DNA of 31,218 nucleotides from Branchiostoma floridae. Taxonomy: Eukaryota; Chordata; Leptocardii; Amphioxiformes; Branchiostomatidae. The stretch is taken from assembly GCF_000003815.2 (NCBI RefSeq), contig NC_049987.1, forward strand, positions 15,386,862 through 15,418,079, given 5' to 3'. A model generated the notes under the pieces. The model made no database searches. It saw only the letters and a list, made by a program, of their open reading frames with translations, and was not told the origin of the DNA. The translations under genes were made by a program, and so were the position numbers. Every line of letters starts with the position of its first letter. Within the stretch, counting starts at the first letter, position 1. Below are positions 10,575-19,749 of this stretch, in pieces.

Positions 10575-10940
10575 ACAAGTTGAATAATCAGGACATGTCC
10601 ATCAAAGCCACTAATGCTCTCACTAAGTACTCCAGCATCCGTGAGATGGTCTGCAAAGGTCCTTGCTGTTTGTGGACGGGGGTTGTAATCTTGCAGAATG
10701 GCACTTGGTCCAATATTGAAGAGGTAGGATATTGTGAATGGATGGAGGAGGATGTCCCTATGTCACCACATTGAAGTTGCCTTGAATGATGACGAGTCTT
10801 CTTTTTCCTATGGCGGTTACACCGCCCAACACCATGACGCTGCCTCCACCACCAAACACTGAAAGTTACTCTCGCCATGTCAGCGTGCGGTTCTCCTTGT
10901 CGCCTCCACGCTTAAAATTTGACTCGGCCATCCAACTGCC
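10575..10940 (-). pseudogene. Tc1/mariner-superfamily transposase relic
   Basis: Minus-strand translation gives FGGGGSVMVLGGVTAIGK followed by LVIIQGN, then a stop. After a frame change it gives ILL and later GPSAILQDYNPRP, then TARTFADHL and DAGV. These match the order of blocks in the catalytic core of Tc1-like DDE transposases: the G-G-S-VMVW-GG block, then the AILQ-DNA-P-H-TA block. Here the DNARPH position reads DYNPRPQ, and stop codons and frameshifts break it, so it is dead. Its low-coordinate end abuts the repeat block ending at about 10545. Confidence 0.65.
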
Positions 10941-11974
10941 AAAGGGCAGATGCAGATATAATCTACTCAAATGTGCTAAAACAAACTTGCATGTTCTGTA
11001 TAAAAACGTGACGCGAAAAGAGGATTGATTGAATCTCTGACGCGCGCCAATGCCAACAGGGTGATACAGTGTTGAACTGAAGCAAGGAAATTTGGGCACT
11101 TTTTTTGGTGACCCATTCACATAAACAGGCCTGTTGCTCGTAAGCTTGATACCATAGGAAAGGGAATCACACAAGCTTTCTATTGATATGTAACACATTG
11201 ACGTTTATGAAGAAATAACAGAAATATGATACACCAAAGTTGATATTCAAAACTTTTTGTACTGAGTTTAGTTCGGCAGCTGAAGAAACGGCACCAATGT
11301 GGTAGCCATAAATGTAGATTCCAACTTGGTAAAAGTGATAAAATGTTGCCATAGGTTGCTGCAGTTACAATAAAGGAATCAGGATAAATGAATTTGATGT
11401 GATAGAAATCTGGCTGTGATACCATCTTTTGCTTCAACACATGGCTCCTTGTTACAACGTTTATTGATATATCCTTTTTTTACCCATCTTGTTTTTGCGC
11501 ACTCGCACTAGAAATGTAGCCCTGCAAAGGATGTCACCCCTTAAGTGGCATAACATGCATTATGCCATACGTCACACATGGTGTCATATCCACGGCTAGT
11601 GAATAAGTCGATGAAGGTTCGACACTCATCAGGTACCAGACAAGCCAAATAGCACTGTTACTGTATTCTCCAAGCGAAAGTTCCTCTCCGGCGCCAGCTG
11701 TTTTAGACTTTTTTTGTCGTTTTTCTCATGCTTTCTATTTTGTAATTGTTTTTTTTTTTCTTTTTGTCTCACGGTCAATGGTACGAAATAGAAAGCCCGA
11801 TGAAAACGCCTAAATGAACATTAAAAAAAAACCAGCCGGGACCTAACCTCTGCATGGAGAGTATGTTACTCAAGCAACTGCGTTTGGAAACGGTCAGACG
11901 GATCAGGTAACATCCACTACTTTTCGTCAGTGACTCAGAAAAATTCTTATCAAGTGAATATAGTGAATGCCTAC

Positions 11975-12210
11975 GTGCAAATACTTGGACTTCACACAGG
12001 GCCAGTATACGGTTGGCTCCGGGAAGACGGATGCCCACATAGCGTCCCCGCATTCCCGGACATGAGACGGAAATGGACGTCTTGCTCAGGTCGATTCGCT
12101 GATCCCCACCACACTTGGGGTTGTCGGTGACCGTGCGGAAGTCCCCGATGTGGATGTTGAAGGGGTTGAGTCGATCTCCACAGCAGTCATCGCGGTTGTA
12201 GATGACAACA
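11975..12210 (-). CDS. Coding exon 26: FTP fucolectin domain, second half
   Basis: Residues about 1175-1253. The acceptor is AATATCTACAG|TGTTGTC and the donor TTTGCAC|GTAGGC. Key parts are VVIYNRDDCCGDRL (with the R-x-D-x4-R set that binds fucose in FTP lectins and the adjacent cysteine pair), then IHIGD, the cysteine in PKCGG, SVSCPGMRGRYVGI and the closing strand LALCEVQVFA. The exon leaves in phase 1 and fits the CTLD exon that follows. Reading past the donor gives about 65 residues without domain character, so a retained-intron end is less likely. Confidence 0.87.
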
Positions 12211-13287
12211 CTGTAGATATTGAAGACGAAAAACAACTTAATGTATGTTTTGATGAAGATTCAACTTATAAAGTTAAACTCCATAATATTTTACAAATGT
12301 AAATTGATAAGCTTGTAATCATTGATAGATCAATAGTCACATAATTGGGTCATACATATTGAGCCTTTTAATTTTTATTTTCTATATATTAATTGGCATA
12401 ACCACAAAAAGTATAGTTTGTCAAGGACTAATGTAGACAATTAATAACTTACTTATATTATATAAGAATCATATTCCTTTTACGTGTACTTGAATAATCC
12501 AATGCAGGTTATCAAAAATTGTTTACAAAGAGTTTGTAACAGTTCAAGTCTTTAATCAAAGCATCTAGGGTATATTTAACCTAGCATTATTTTGATCTTG
12601 TCCGTGGCAATTTTGCTAATGTTACATGTTCAGTCATAAAAGAAGATGCCAGGAACGACCATGTACAAACCCATTGTTTTTCATGATATACATATCTGGG
12701 TAGAGATTTTGATCTACCACAGATAGTGACCGCAGCCTCTACCACCAGTGGAGAATCCCATGACGATATCTACCAGGGGTGGGCACCGGTACAAATTCAG
12801 GTTTTCTTGTTAAACCGGTCCGAAAAAAACGGACCTGATAAAAATCAGTGGACTGGATTTTTGACAGATTGGAAAATTAACAGATAATATCGACCGCCTT
12901 TCACGCGTTTGGGGGGGGGGGGGGGGGCTGGTACAGTAAGATAACGAGATCGAAATGGACTTTATAATTAATTTGTACCAAATTTTCACAGACAACCTTG
13001 CTTTCAATACGACCAATTTTAGTCCGCCCCGAAATTGTCAGTCCCCATAGACACATGGCAAAGCAACAGGACGTCTACATCGCGGCCACAACCACCCGGA
13101 GTTAAAGACGCAACTTTACATAATCAGGTCCTGGTTCCGGCCTGAACCTGGACCTGGACCAAGACCTGAACCTCCGGACCGGACCTGAATTTTCTGTACC
13201 GGTACCTACGCCTAATCTCTACCCAAAATCGAAGTTTCGTCAGATTTGAATATCTCTAACCTACTGCTGTATGTACCGTGCACGTAC
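12211..13287. other. Intron 25, AT-rich with one hAT-type MITE
   Basis: The intron interrupts the FTP domain in phase 2. It contains the MITE at 12774-13214 and an AT-rich remainder without coding signal. Confidence 0.7.
12774..13214. mobile_element. hAT-type MITE, 441 bp, with 8-bp target duplication
   Basis: It starts CAGGGGTGGGCACCGGTACA, a typical hAT terminus, and ends with the inverted form (CTGTACCGGTACCTACGCCTA). The flanks are ATATCTAC (12766-12773) and ATCTCTAC (13215-13222), matching at 7 of 8 sites, as expected for an aged hAT target duplication. The inside is rich in GGTCC/GGACC repeats and has a G17 run at about 12910. It has no coding capacity. Confidence 0.78.
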
Positions 13288-13462
13288 CTTGTAACCTTGG
13301 ACGTTTCACCAAGGTCCACATACCAGGTGGGGCTGTTTTCTGCTCTAGAGTGGGTGCAGGAGTTACCGCCAAAGTCGCTGTTGGTGTCACCATCTACGGC
13401 ACGGCTGGCAGGAGCTTCCCCGCTGCTTTGGTAAGCTGGCTTCAGCAACGCGACATTGACCC
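13288..13462 (-). CDS. Coding exon 25: FTP fucolectin domain, first half
   Basis: Residues about 1117-1174. The acceptor is CCTTTGACAG|GGGTCAATG and the donor ACAAG|GTACGT. It carries the hallmark opening NVALLKPAYQSSG, then ASRAVDGDTN, the cysteine and histidine in SCTHSR, and WYVDLGE. These are conserved steps of the F5/8-type fucolectin (FTP) fold, where the histidine joins two arginines from the next exon to bind fucose. The phases are 1 in and 2 out. Confidence 0.9.
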
Positions 13463-14018
13463 CTGTCAAAGGAGAGATGACCATCATTAGCGTCATATGT
13501 ACACAAATTGAGCAACATGCCTTATTTCTAAAGGCTACTTTTTATCTCATTTTCTCTAGTGGCCTAAATTATGTCAATTTCTAATATCTTATTGTCCATC
13601 AATATTCAGTTGATTCAGGACCAGTAACGTGACAAGCAACGGGAAAGAATTCCCGGGTAAGTAACCGCCGTGTTTAATTTTAATGCCATACAAAGAGAGT
13701 GGTTTAGTAAAAGGGCATGATACGATTGACGGTCATCGAATACACAATATGCCATCGTTTGTATACTTTTATTACGATGCTGTAGACGCATTTACGCTGC
13801 TTAAATGTACAAAATCATGTTTTGGTATCCGTAAACATCGTCTAAATATTGAATAATACTAACTAATATGATAAACGATGCACGGTAAAACAAGCATCTT
13901 GCTGGTCCAGTTCCACATTTCTTTGCTAAAAAAATGACATTAAACACTAACATGGCGATAAAGTGTACAGAACGGTGTGTTTACAAGACAAACTTTTGAC
14001 GCGAAAATTATGTTATAC
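13463..14018. other. Intron 24
   Basis: Phase 1. It holds a short relative of the TTAAGGTAC/GACACGG repeat family at about 13715-13815. No coding signal is seen. Confidence 0.65.
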
Positions 14019-14195
14019 CTTTGCGAAAGTCAAAACATTTACTGCATCCACAGTGACCTGGCAAGGCCCCGCACCGTCCGCCCTCTTGATTCGAACAACA
14101 GGGCGCATTTGACTTAGGGTTACACCGCCCAGGGCTCGCTCCTGGGGCTGGAAACTGCCTTCCACACCGAAAGTCATTTCTCCACTTAATTGCCG
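14019..14195 (-). CDS. Coding exon 24: Cys-rich chitin-binding-like module
   Basis: Residues about 1058-1116. The acceptor is CTTTAACAG|CGGCAATTAAG and the donor CAAAG|GTATAAC. A single symmetric phase 1-1 exon encodes a compact module with eight cysteines: FRCGRQFPAPG, then GRCNP, the adjacent pair in APCCSN, GGRCG, and HCGCSKC. The order C-P-CC-G-CG-C-C resembles hevein-type chitin-binding folds and small modules seen beside lectin domains in lancelet and echinoderm proteins. The ligand is not known from sequence. Confidence 0.82.
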
Positions 14196-14732
14196 CTGTT
14201 AAAGAAAAATACAAATATCTAGTAAATATCCGCGAACAGTTTTATCAGGTTGGTACATCACTGAATAAAGATACTAAATGCAGAACCACTTCTCTATTTC
14301 CACCGACGTTTCGATGACTGTCTGTCACCTTCCTCGGGACAATTCTGATTGGTTCACATTTTACCACTGCTTACAGATGCGGTCACAAACGCAAAGTATT
14401 TGCATATATGCAGTGATTCTTTGCGATGTTTAAACGGTCCCCAATGTAAAGAAGTGTAACATATACATATATATATATCAGTTAAATAGATAAAGAAACG
14501 TTAACAACTAGAACCAGACAAAATTGCCCTGCCTAAGGAAGGTAACAAACTCCGGTGACAAAAACAATTGTTGCGTAAAAATAGCCTCTTTCAAGTATTT
14601 ATAGTATATATATATATATATATATATAGTAAATATGTACGCAACCGGGTATTGTCAACTAATGGACGAATATATTGACCATTCATCTTTGCAAGAGGAC
14701 TTGACCTGTACAAGGGCAGATGGCGAACTTAC
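14196..14732. other. Intron 23 with a TA microsatellite
   Basis: Phase 1. It contains a (TA)n run at about 14604-14628, another at about 14463-14478, and a fragment of the GGTCACAAA element end near 14378. No exon signal is seen. Confidence 0.65.
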
Positions 14733-14981
14733 CAACGCAAGTCTTGCCATCGGAGCCCGGTACGAAACCGGTTCCGCATGCCGAGACGCATCGGGAACTT
14801 CCGTCATCGTTGTTGAAGACAAAGTCCTTACATGCGCATGTCTTGCCATCGGAGCCTGGTTCGGTACCGGCTGGGCATTCTGCGACGCACTGGATAACTC
14901 CACCGCCCTTGTCCAAAGAAAAGTGCTTACAGCTGCGGCATTCCGTGTCGAGCTTCGATCCAGGGGACATGGGGATACATC
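14733..14981 (-). CDS. Coding exon 23: EGF/furin-like cysteine-rich repeats
   Basis: Residues about 975-1057. The acceptor is TTACCAATACAG|GATGTATC and the donor GTTG|GTAAGTTCG. It is a phase 1-1 exon with about 11 cysteines. Two related sub-repeats each end in PGSDGKTC, preceded by QCVAECPAGTE and RCVSACGTGFV, and the first is introduced by CIPMSPGS and ECRSCKHF. It resembles furin-like or ephrin-receptor-type Cys-rich spacers. Its role is probably a stalk between the FAMeT-like domain and the lectin modules. Confidence 0.87.
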
Positions 14982-15596
14982 CTGTATTGGTAAAAAACAT
15001 ATTTTTGAAAAATGAAAATGCCCATCAAAGCTCATTTTTACCCCAGGTCGGCCGATAGCTTGCATGTATTATCAAGCAAATAAAGGCCCTGGCGTATCTA
15101 CGCACAATTTAATACACCTGTTGCGAAATGCTACAAAAACACTGGTAAAGTACCAGTTTTAGAAACACGGGTAAAACACCAGAGTTTCTAAATACTAGAA
15201 AAACAGTCATATTGGATATCCATAGGTTAGGTGCATCAACAAAATGTGCGATATTCTAATGAATATCTTATCTACATAACTAATAAAGACATTTCATACT
15301 TCTTTTGTGGCCAATTCATGGTAGAGACTTCATATTGGAGATATGTAGGTTGCTTGAGAACAGGTGAATACAATTAAAAGCATCTTATGTCGAGACTCAA
15401 GAATATGCAATAATGGGAATACAAGGGATCCAACCGTCCTTGTCCGAAACAACTTCAACTGTATTATCAACATGTAAAAAGTTAATATTAATACTATGGA
15501 TGGAGTTATGTATCAGATTCGTGTTCTTATATCATTCTGAAACTGCACTGTGTGATTTATACCAATAAACTTCTAAAATGTTATGTAAACCCGTTT

Positions 15597-15732
15597 TTTT
15601 TTGGGGGGGGGGCGAAATCGCTAAGGGGGGCGAGATAGGGGGCGAGATCACTAGCCGGGGAGGGCGAGATCGCTAGTGATTTCGCCCCCGGGGGGCGAGA
15701 TCACGGGGGGGGGGGCGAGATCGCTGTGACAC
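15597..15732. repeat. G-run repeats with an 18-bp hairpin
   Basis: GGGGGCGAGATC-type units repeat about six times with runs of four or more G. The segment at 15638-15655 pairs with 15672-15689 (loop of 16 bp; arms GGGGCGAGATCACTAGC and GCTAGTGATTTCGCCCC, one wobble). Runs of G on one strand allow G-quadruplexes. The long homopolymers may contain length errors. Confidence 0.75.
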
Positions 15733-15769
15733 CGGCCTGAATCACCCTTCTGATTGGTTGACGTTAGGG

Positions 15770-15895
15770 CTAGTCAGTCAATCAAATACCCTGCCAACAA
15801 GATACTCCCTCCTGTTGTTCGAGGGAAAGTGAGGAGTCAATCACGTTGCCTCTTGAGTGTTTGCGGCGACTTGATTGGCTTGTGATGGCTGACAA
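15770..15895. repeat. Dispersed CCAAT/ATTGG repeat, copy 2
   Basis: Shares block order with 4540-4660 (CTCCTGTTG, CAATCACG, GCGGCGACTTGATTGG, TGATGGCTGACA). Its right end lies next to the GTGAGC donor of exon 22. Confidence 0.5.
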
Positions 15896-15901
15896 GCTCA
15901 C

Positions 15902-16106
15902 CGTTACACTCGGGGTGACAGTTTTCCACACACTTCCCATCCTTCATGACTGTTCCTCCCGTACATTCCATCTCTCCCTGTGCCCCTCCCTCGATGATTC
16001 GGGCGTCCATGATCTCTACGTCCTTTTCCCCGCTTCCAAAGGAGTAGAAACGGATACCCAATGGTGGACCCACATCATTGTAGACCATGTAGACTAGTCC
16101 TTTCTC
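15902..16106 (-). CDS. Coding exon 22: end of FAMeT-like domain and start of Cys-rich stalk
   Basis: Residues about 907-974. The acceptor is TGCCAACAG|GAGAAAGG and the donor AACG|GTGAGC. It starts with LVYMVYNDVGPPLGIRFYSF and DARIIEGG, the last strands of the FAMeT-like sandwich. It then turns into cysteine-rich sequence (ECTGGTVMKDGKCVENC, HPEC). The switch from phase 0 to phase 1 borders happens in this exon, marking where the shuffled modules begin. Confidence 0.88.
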
Positions 16107-16231
16107 CTGTTGGCAGAAAATGTTAAAAGAATCGTTTAATGTACTCATAAGCAGTAGCTAAGTATACCAGTGCTACACCAGAATCGACATAGAGAACCAT
16201 GTAGATAGATAAGTGTAAACATATCACTTAC

Positions 16232-16378
16232 GGAAGTGTCAGAGCCGATGCCATACTTGATGTAGGTTCGCTGGTTTGCACTGTCTTCCTCCAGGCAAAT
16301 GAAGTACGGCTGGAACAGTTTGGAGTCACCGAGACTTCGGGCATTCTTCGCTCCCTCGTATTTCACCAGCTTCATTCC
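16232..16378 (-). CDS. Coding exon 21: FAMeT-like domain, middle
   Basis: Residues about 858-906, phase 0-0, exactly 49 codons. The acceptor is CATTCTTAG|GGAATG and the donor ACTTCC|GTAAGT. It encodes MKLVKYEGAKNARSLGDSK, FQPYFICLEED and TYIKYGIGSDT. The pattern of a strand, a G/N-rich loop, a 'PYFI' strand, then 'YIKYGIG' fits the farnesoic acid O-methyltransferase-like beta domain (Pfam Methyltransf_FA type), which in deuterostomes occurs in secreted mosaic proteins and has no shown enzyme role there. The family call is from memory of the pattern and should be confirmed. Confidence 0.85.
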
Positions 16379-16828
16379 CTAAGAATGGCACAATAAACAA
16401 GATATGGATGTTCGAACTGTTACACAAAGGTTGGTGAAATATAATTGATGAGTACTTCAAGACATCAAGACCATTAAGAAAACAAAATCTGACTCATGTA
16501 ACAAGAAGGCCATAGCATGTTCAGGCCAAAAGATACAAAAAATAGAAGCTCTGCTACAGTACCAAGGTCACAAACAAGGGGGCCTGTGTCTGTCCAACAC
16601 CTATATCAAAATGTCATCGTAATCCACCAAGAGTTTCTTGAGTTATGCTGAGTACAAAAATCCGGATCCGGAAATGCAAACACACACATGTACTAAGCCC
16701 GTAACTATATCTCCATTTTTCATGGAGATAATAGTATTATAATTATTACAAATACGATTAGAACTGCTTGACCTGACTGTATTGTAACAGTTGGTGCTTG
16801 AAACCCTTTTAGAAAATAATGGCGTTAC
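16379..16828. other. Intron 20
   Basis: Phase 0, AT-rich. No repeat, exon or RNA gene is recognised. Confidence 0.6.
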
Positions 16829-17036
16829 CTTGTAGAGCGCAACACCCTGGTAACTGATCTGGAGATGGTACCAGGTGGTCTTATCCCTCGGAATGGCGGA
16901 GAACACCACAAAAATGTCGCCTGAAGACGCCGCAACGAAGTACACACACTTTCCTCCCTCCTCCGCGGGCTTGATTTGGTAAGAATTGGACCACTTCACC
17001 GTGCAGGGCGCCTCGAGTATAGCGGCTAAAGAACGG
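16829..17036 (-). CDS. Coding exon 20: FAMeT-like domain, first half
   Basis: Residues about 788-857. The acceptor is TTTCTACCAG|CCGTTC, chosen because only this AG keeps the frame (RSLAAILEAPC...). A later AG at TTCTTTAG would break it. The donor is CTACAAG|GTAAC. It contains CTVKWSNSYQIKP, KCVYFVAASSGDIFVVFS, PRDKTTWYHLQIS and YQGVALYK. The 'F-A-(S/C)-I-V-FS ... YHLQIS' spacing fits the start of FAMeT-like domains. Confidence 0.87.
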
Positions 17037-17406
17037 CTGGTAGAAACAACAGAACAGCAGTGCTTATCAGGAAAACACATTCATCAACAATGACTTCATT
17101 ATTTCAGTGTTCCGAAAAGGGAAGAAAGGCAGAGAATCACACCAGAACTGAGACGCATAATGCGTAAAAACAAACAATAAGTAAATTGTGCAGAATTTGC
17201 ACTATCATAGTTTTGCAAGACTGACAAATGCCTAATACATGTACATCTGTATCTTTCTTTCTTTCCCATTGGCAAAAGGAAAGGAATTGCCTGAACAATA
17301 ACAACATTTAACGCCTACCAACATTTGGTATTGCCACGCTTGCTGTTTACGCAGTGTGAGAAGTGATCATTGGAGCGAACCTGGGTTTCAAGGCTATCAA
17401 ACTTAC
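17037..17406. other. Intron 19
   Basis: Phase 2. No recognisable feature. Confidence 0.6.
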
Positions 17407-17498
17407 CCCCCCTTTGCCTGGGAGTGCTCTAACGGGCTGACATACTCAGCTCTGGCAACATCCAAGTTTGCGTAGTTGCGTGGCAAGTTTCCCAAAAC
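17407..17498 (-). CDS. Coding exon 19: unrecognised region between MACPF and FAMeT-like domain
   Basis: Residues about 758-787. The acceptor is TCTTCACAG|GTTTTGG and the donor GGGGGG|GTAAGT. It encodes LGNLPRNYANLDVARAEY and PLEHSQAKG. No family is recognised. The C7 run on the plus strand at the donor makes the exact last codon sensitive to sequencing error, but phase 2 as read fits exon 20. Confidence 0.8.
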
Positions 17499-18146
17499 CT
17501 GTGAAGACAAGGGCAGGATAATCAAATTTTAGCAAATCAGTAGATTTCATCCAACCAGAACTTTGTGTAGTATACAGAAAAAACAATAAGAATGGTGCGG
17601 TACAGTTAATATTGCTGGCTTGAATGTTCATCAGTCTCTAGTAGAAGTAGTTATGAAGAAAAGTTAAACATCTACATGTAAGTTTTCAGCACAAAACTGG
17701 CCTCAACTTGCAAGTTTTAATGTCCAGCTCCAGTCGTTGTCAAGAAAAGAACAAAAGAAACTTTGTGAAAGAAAGTTTACGAAAACATTTATCTAACATT
17801 TTGGCAAAAGAAAAAGAAGCCATATTTTTTTTACATATGGGTCATTTTGTATCAGAGACGGGGGGCAAGCCATAAACTTTCTGCAACTTATGATCCACTG
17901 CTCATCGAATCACGTGTTATCTTTACATGGCGTCGCAGAAGCATTGCTGCATTGCTCATTTCTTGACAAAGACTTTTGCTGGACAGTTGGGTATTTGATT
18001 AAGTACATTTTTCTTTCGGAAATTACAGTTCATCTGACACTGTGCTTCCAGTAAACATTATCACAAGATACACGAGTAAACGAGTAAAAAAGTACACGAA
18101 TGACTAAACAAATGAATACCTATAAACAGTGAAATTGGCGAAGTAC
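17499..18146. other. Intron 18
   Basis: Phase 0, AT-rich. Nothing recognised. Confidence 0.6.
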
Positions 18147-18233
18147 CTGTTTGGATGCATCTTGGTCTTGAGGTGTGACATCAAACGTTCCGGATGCTTC
18201 ATTGTATGTCATCACAAAACCAAAACAGGAGAC
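18147..18233 (-). CDS. Coding exon 18: unrecognised region
   Basis: Residues about 729-757, phase 0-0, 29 codons. The acceptor is CAAACACAG|GTCTCC and the donor AAACAG|GTACTT. It encodes VSCFGFVMTYNEASGTF and DQDASKQ. It looks like a beta strand with a cysteine that may pair with the one in exon 17. It is part of the linker domain of unknown family. Confidence 0.83.
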
Positions 18234-18602
18234 CTGTGTTTGTAAATAGAAGTTAAACAGTTGTTCTAGCAAATGTACATGTAACGTTATATCCGCCATC
18301 ATTGTAAATAACTCTAAATAGAGCATTACGCAGCTCAGAGTCAAAATTATACAACGCATTGTCGCATTTCATGTGTGGGTTTGATAGTCACAAACATCCA
18401 GTTTTATTATATACTATAGCTTTAACATTCACACTCATGGTCCATGAAATAGGTCATGGCTTGTTCTATTGGGGTCACATAGTGGAAAACAAAGATGTCA
18501 CTGGTCACGCAATTTATAGTGCACGTTACCGTGGCCAGCAACCTTTAAATTTCTAAACGTGTTGTCAGTTAGATAATGAACACGTTGTCTGGCTGGACTT
18601 AC
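18234..18602. other. Intron 17
   Basis: Phase 0. The open frame on the plus strand at 18359-18556 has no splice or domain support. Confidence 0.6.
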
Positions 18603-18687
18603 CTTCTTGTTGTTGGTATCGCCACTCCCGCCATTGTTACGGCTGTTGTACATGTGCATTGGTGATCCGGCAGTGTGACAATTCCAT
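18603..18687 (-). CDS. Coding exon 17: unrecognised region
   Basis: Residues about 700-728. The acceptor is TTATCAACAG|ATGGAATTG and the donor AAGAAG|GTAAG. It encodes WNCHTAGSPMHMYNSRNNGG and ends DTNNKK. The Asn/Gly-rich loop with one cysteine fits a disulfide-bonded extracellular domain. No family is recognised. Confidence 0.83.
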
Positions 18688-19292
18688 CTGTTGATAAAAA
18701 ATCAGTTTTGTGGGTTGTTGCACCAATAACTATTTGAAAATCAAATAGTTTAGCAATTCACCACAAAGGTATCAGAAATTTAGGGTAAAACTGGATACCG
18801 GTACACGGGTACAGAAACTTCAGGTATAGGGACAGTTCAGGTCCAGAGGACCAGGTCCAGGTCCGGACCTAAACCTGGACCGACCTAATCATGAAAACTT
18901 GTGAATGGTCGATAATCAAAACAATAGTCCAAGTTTCTACAAAAGAAATTGATATATATTTGGTGGAGTATTCGACTGCTGTTGGCGTTTTAAAATCCAC
19001 ACTCTATAAGTTTGACTGTAGAAACTTGGTCAAATTGGCTTTAAACTCTACTCTACTTGCCTCTCATTACTTTCCTGAATCTGTAATAAGCGCCAAAACT
19101 TGTAAACCCCTGCCAATATAATCTATTCATTTCCTACTTGGTCCAAAACCGGTCTATTTTTTTTCAGGGCTGTTTTATTTTTCGGACCGGTCCAACAAGA
19201 AAAATGATGTACTGGTACATCGTACCGGTACCCACTCATAGATTGGTATGTACATTGCTGATGAGCTCTATTAGGAATGTTTAGGTTCTTAC
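18688..19292. other. Intron 16 with a degraded hAT-type MITE
   Basis: Phase 2. Mostly filled by the repeat at 18780-19240. Confidence 0.65.
18780..19240. mobile_element. hAT-type MITE relative, opposite orientation to 12774-13214
   Basis: The right end, read on the minus strand (TGAGTGGGTACCGGTAC), resembles the hAT end at 12774, followed by TTTTTCTTGTTGGACCGGTCC as in that copy. The left end contains TACCGGTACACGGGTACAG and a GGTCC/GGACC-rich stretch, the counterpart of 13130-13210. The ends are more decayed and I see no clear target duplication. Confidence 0.65.
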
Positions 19293-19372
19293 TTTCCCCT
19301 GGCATAAACTAGGAAGGCCTCTGTGTTCTTCGTAATTTCGTAGTTGATGTTTTCAGGAATATCAAATATGAT
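19293..19372 (-). CDS. Coding exon 16: unrecognised region
   Basis: Residues about 674-699. The acceptor is TTTAATTGCAG|ATCATA and the donor GGGGAAA|GTAAG. It encodes IIFDIPENINYEITKNTEAF and LVYARG, alternating hydrophobic strands. It enters in phase 0 and leaves in phase 2. It belongs to the domain of unknown family that follows the MACPF. Confidence 0.82.
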
Positions 19373-19611
19373 CTGCAATTAAAACAGCAAAGTTATGATA
19401 GTGATATGAAATCCTTCAAGTTATTCTGGTTACTACAGATGTATCCGTTAAGAAACAAACACTCCAGGCTATGCGGACTGTTCATGAACCTCCAGTTCTA
19501 AATCAAAAAGAAGTGAGACGTGCGTTGATAGCTGACAAATAATTCACACTTGTAGGAATAATAAACCACTACGCTTCTCTCATTCGGTGATTTATCCCTT
19601 GTACCTCCTAC

Positions 19612-19749
19612 CTTATAAGTGTCACCATTGATGAGTTCGATCCATTTTGGGTAGGTAGTTCCCGAACTTCCCCCCTTCACGCCCAAGTCTTCAGTCGTAC
19701 ATCCAGGTTTGCCCCCCGTTAGGCGGAAATCCGTGGTGGGCACTGGTCC
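19612..19749 (-). CDS. Coding exon 15: start of the post-MACPF unrecognised region
   Basis: Residues about 628-673, phase 0-0, 46 codons. The acceptor is TTTTCTCCACAG|GGACCAG and the donor TATAAG|GTAGGAGG. It encodes GPVPTTDFRLTGGKPGC, KGGSSGTTYPKWIELINGD and TYK. It is the first exon used only by the long isoform if the alternative last exon in intron 14 is real. Confidence 0.85.

Larger units (their letters stand above)
9752..11974. other. Intron 26 with repeats and a transposase relic
   Basis: The intron separates the FTP and CTLD modules and carries phase 1. It contains the subrepeat block at about 9950-10545, a Tc1/mariner-type relic at 10575-10940, and otherwise AT-rich sequence with T and A runs (11730-11830). 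No further exon is recognised and the phases do not require one. Confidence 0.6.
14982..15901. other. Intron 22 with G-rich hairpin repeats and a dispersed repeat
   Basis: Phase 1. AT-rich up to about 15590, then the G-rich block at 15597-15732, then a copy of the CCAAT/ATTGG repeat (15770-15895) that ends only a few bases from the donor of exon 22. Confidence 0.65.

Noticed and set aside
10588-11198. Host gene in the overlapping minus-strand frames
   Set aside because: Conserved blocks match a broken Tc1/mariner transposase, not a host exon.
11775-11974. Extension of exon 26 to the stop at 11775
   Set aside because: The FTP domain is complete at VQVFA, the GTAGGC donor there gives the exact phase for the CTLD exon, and the extension has no domain character.
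14635-15058. Plus-strand open frames of 112 and 126 codons
   Set aside because: They are antisense shadows of the cysteine-rich exon 23, which has correct splice sites and phase on the minus strand.
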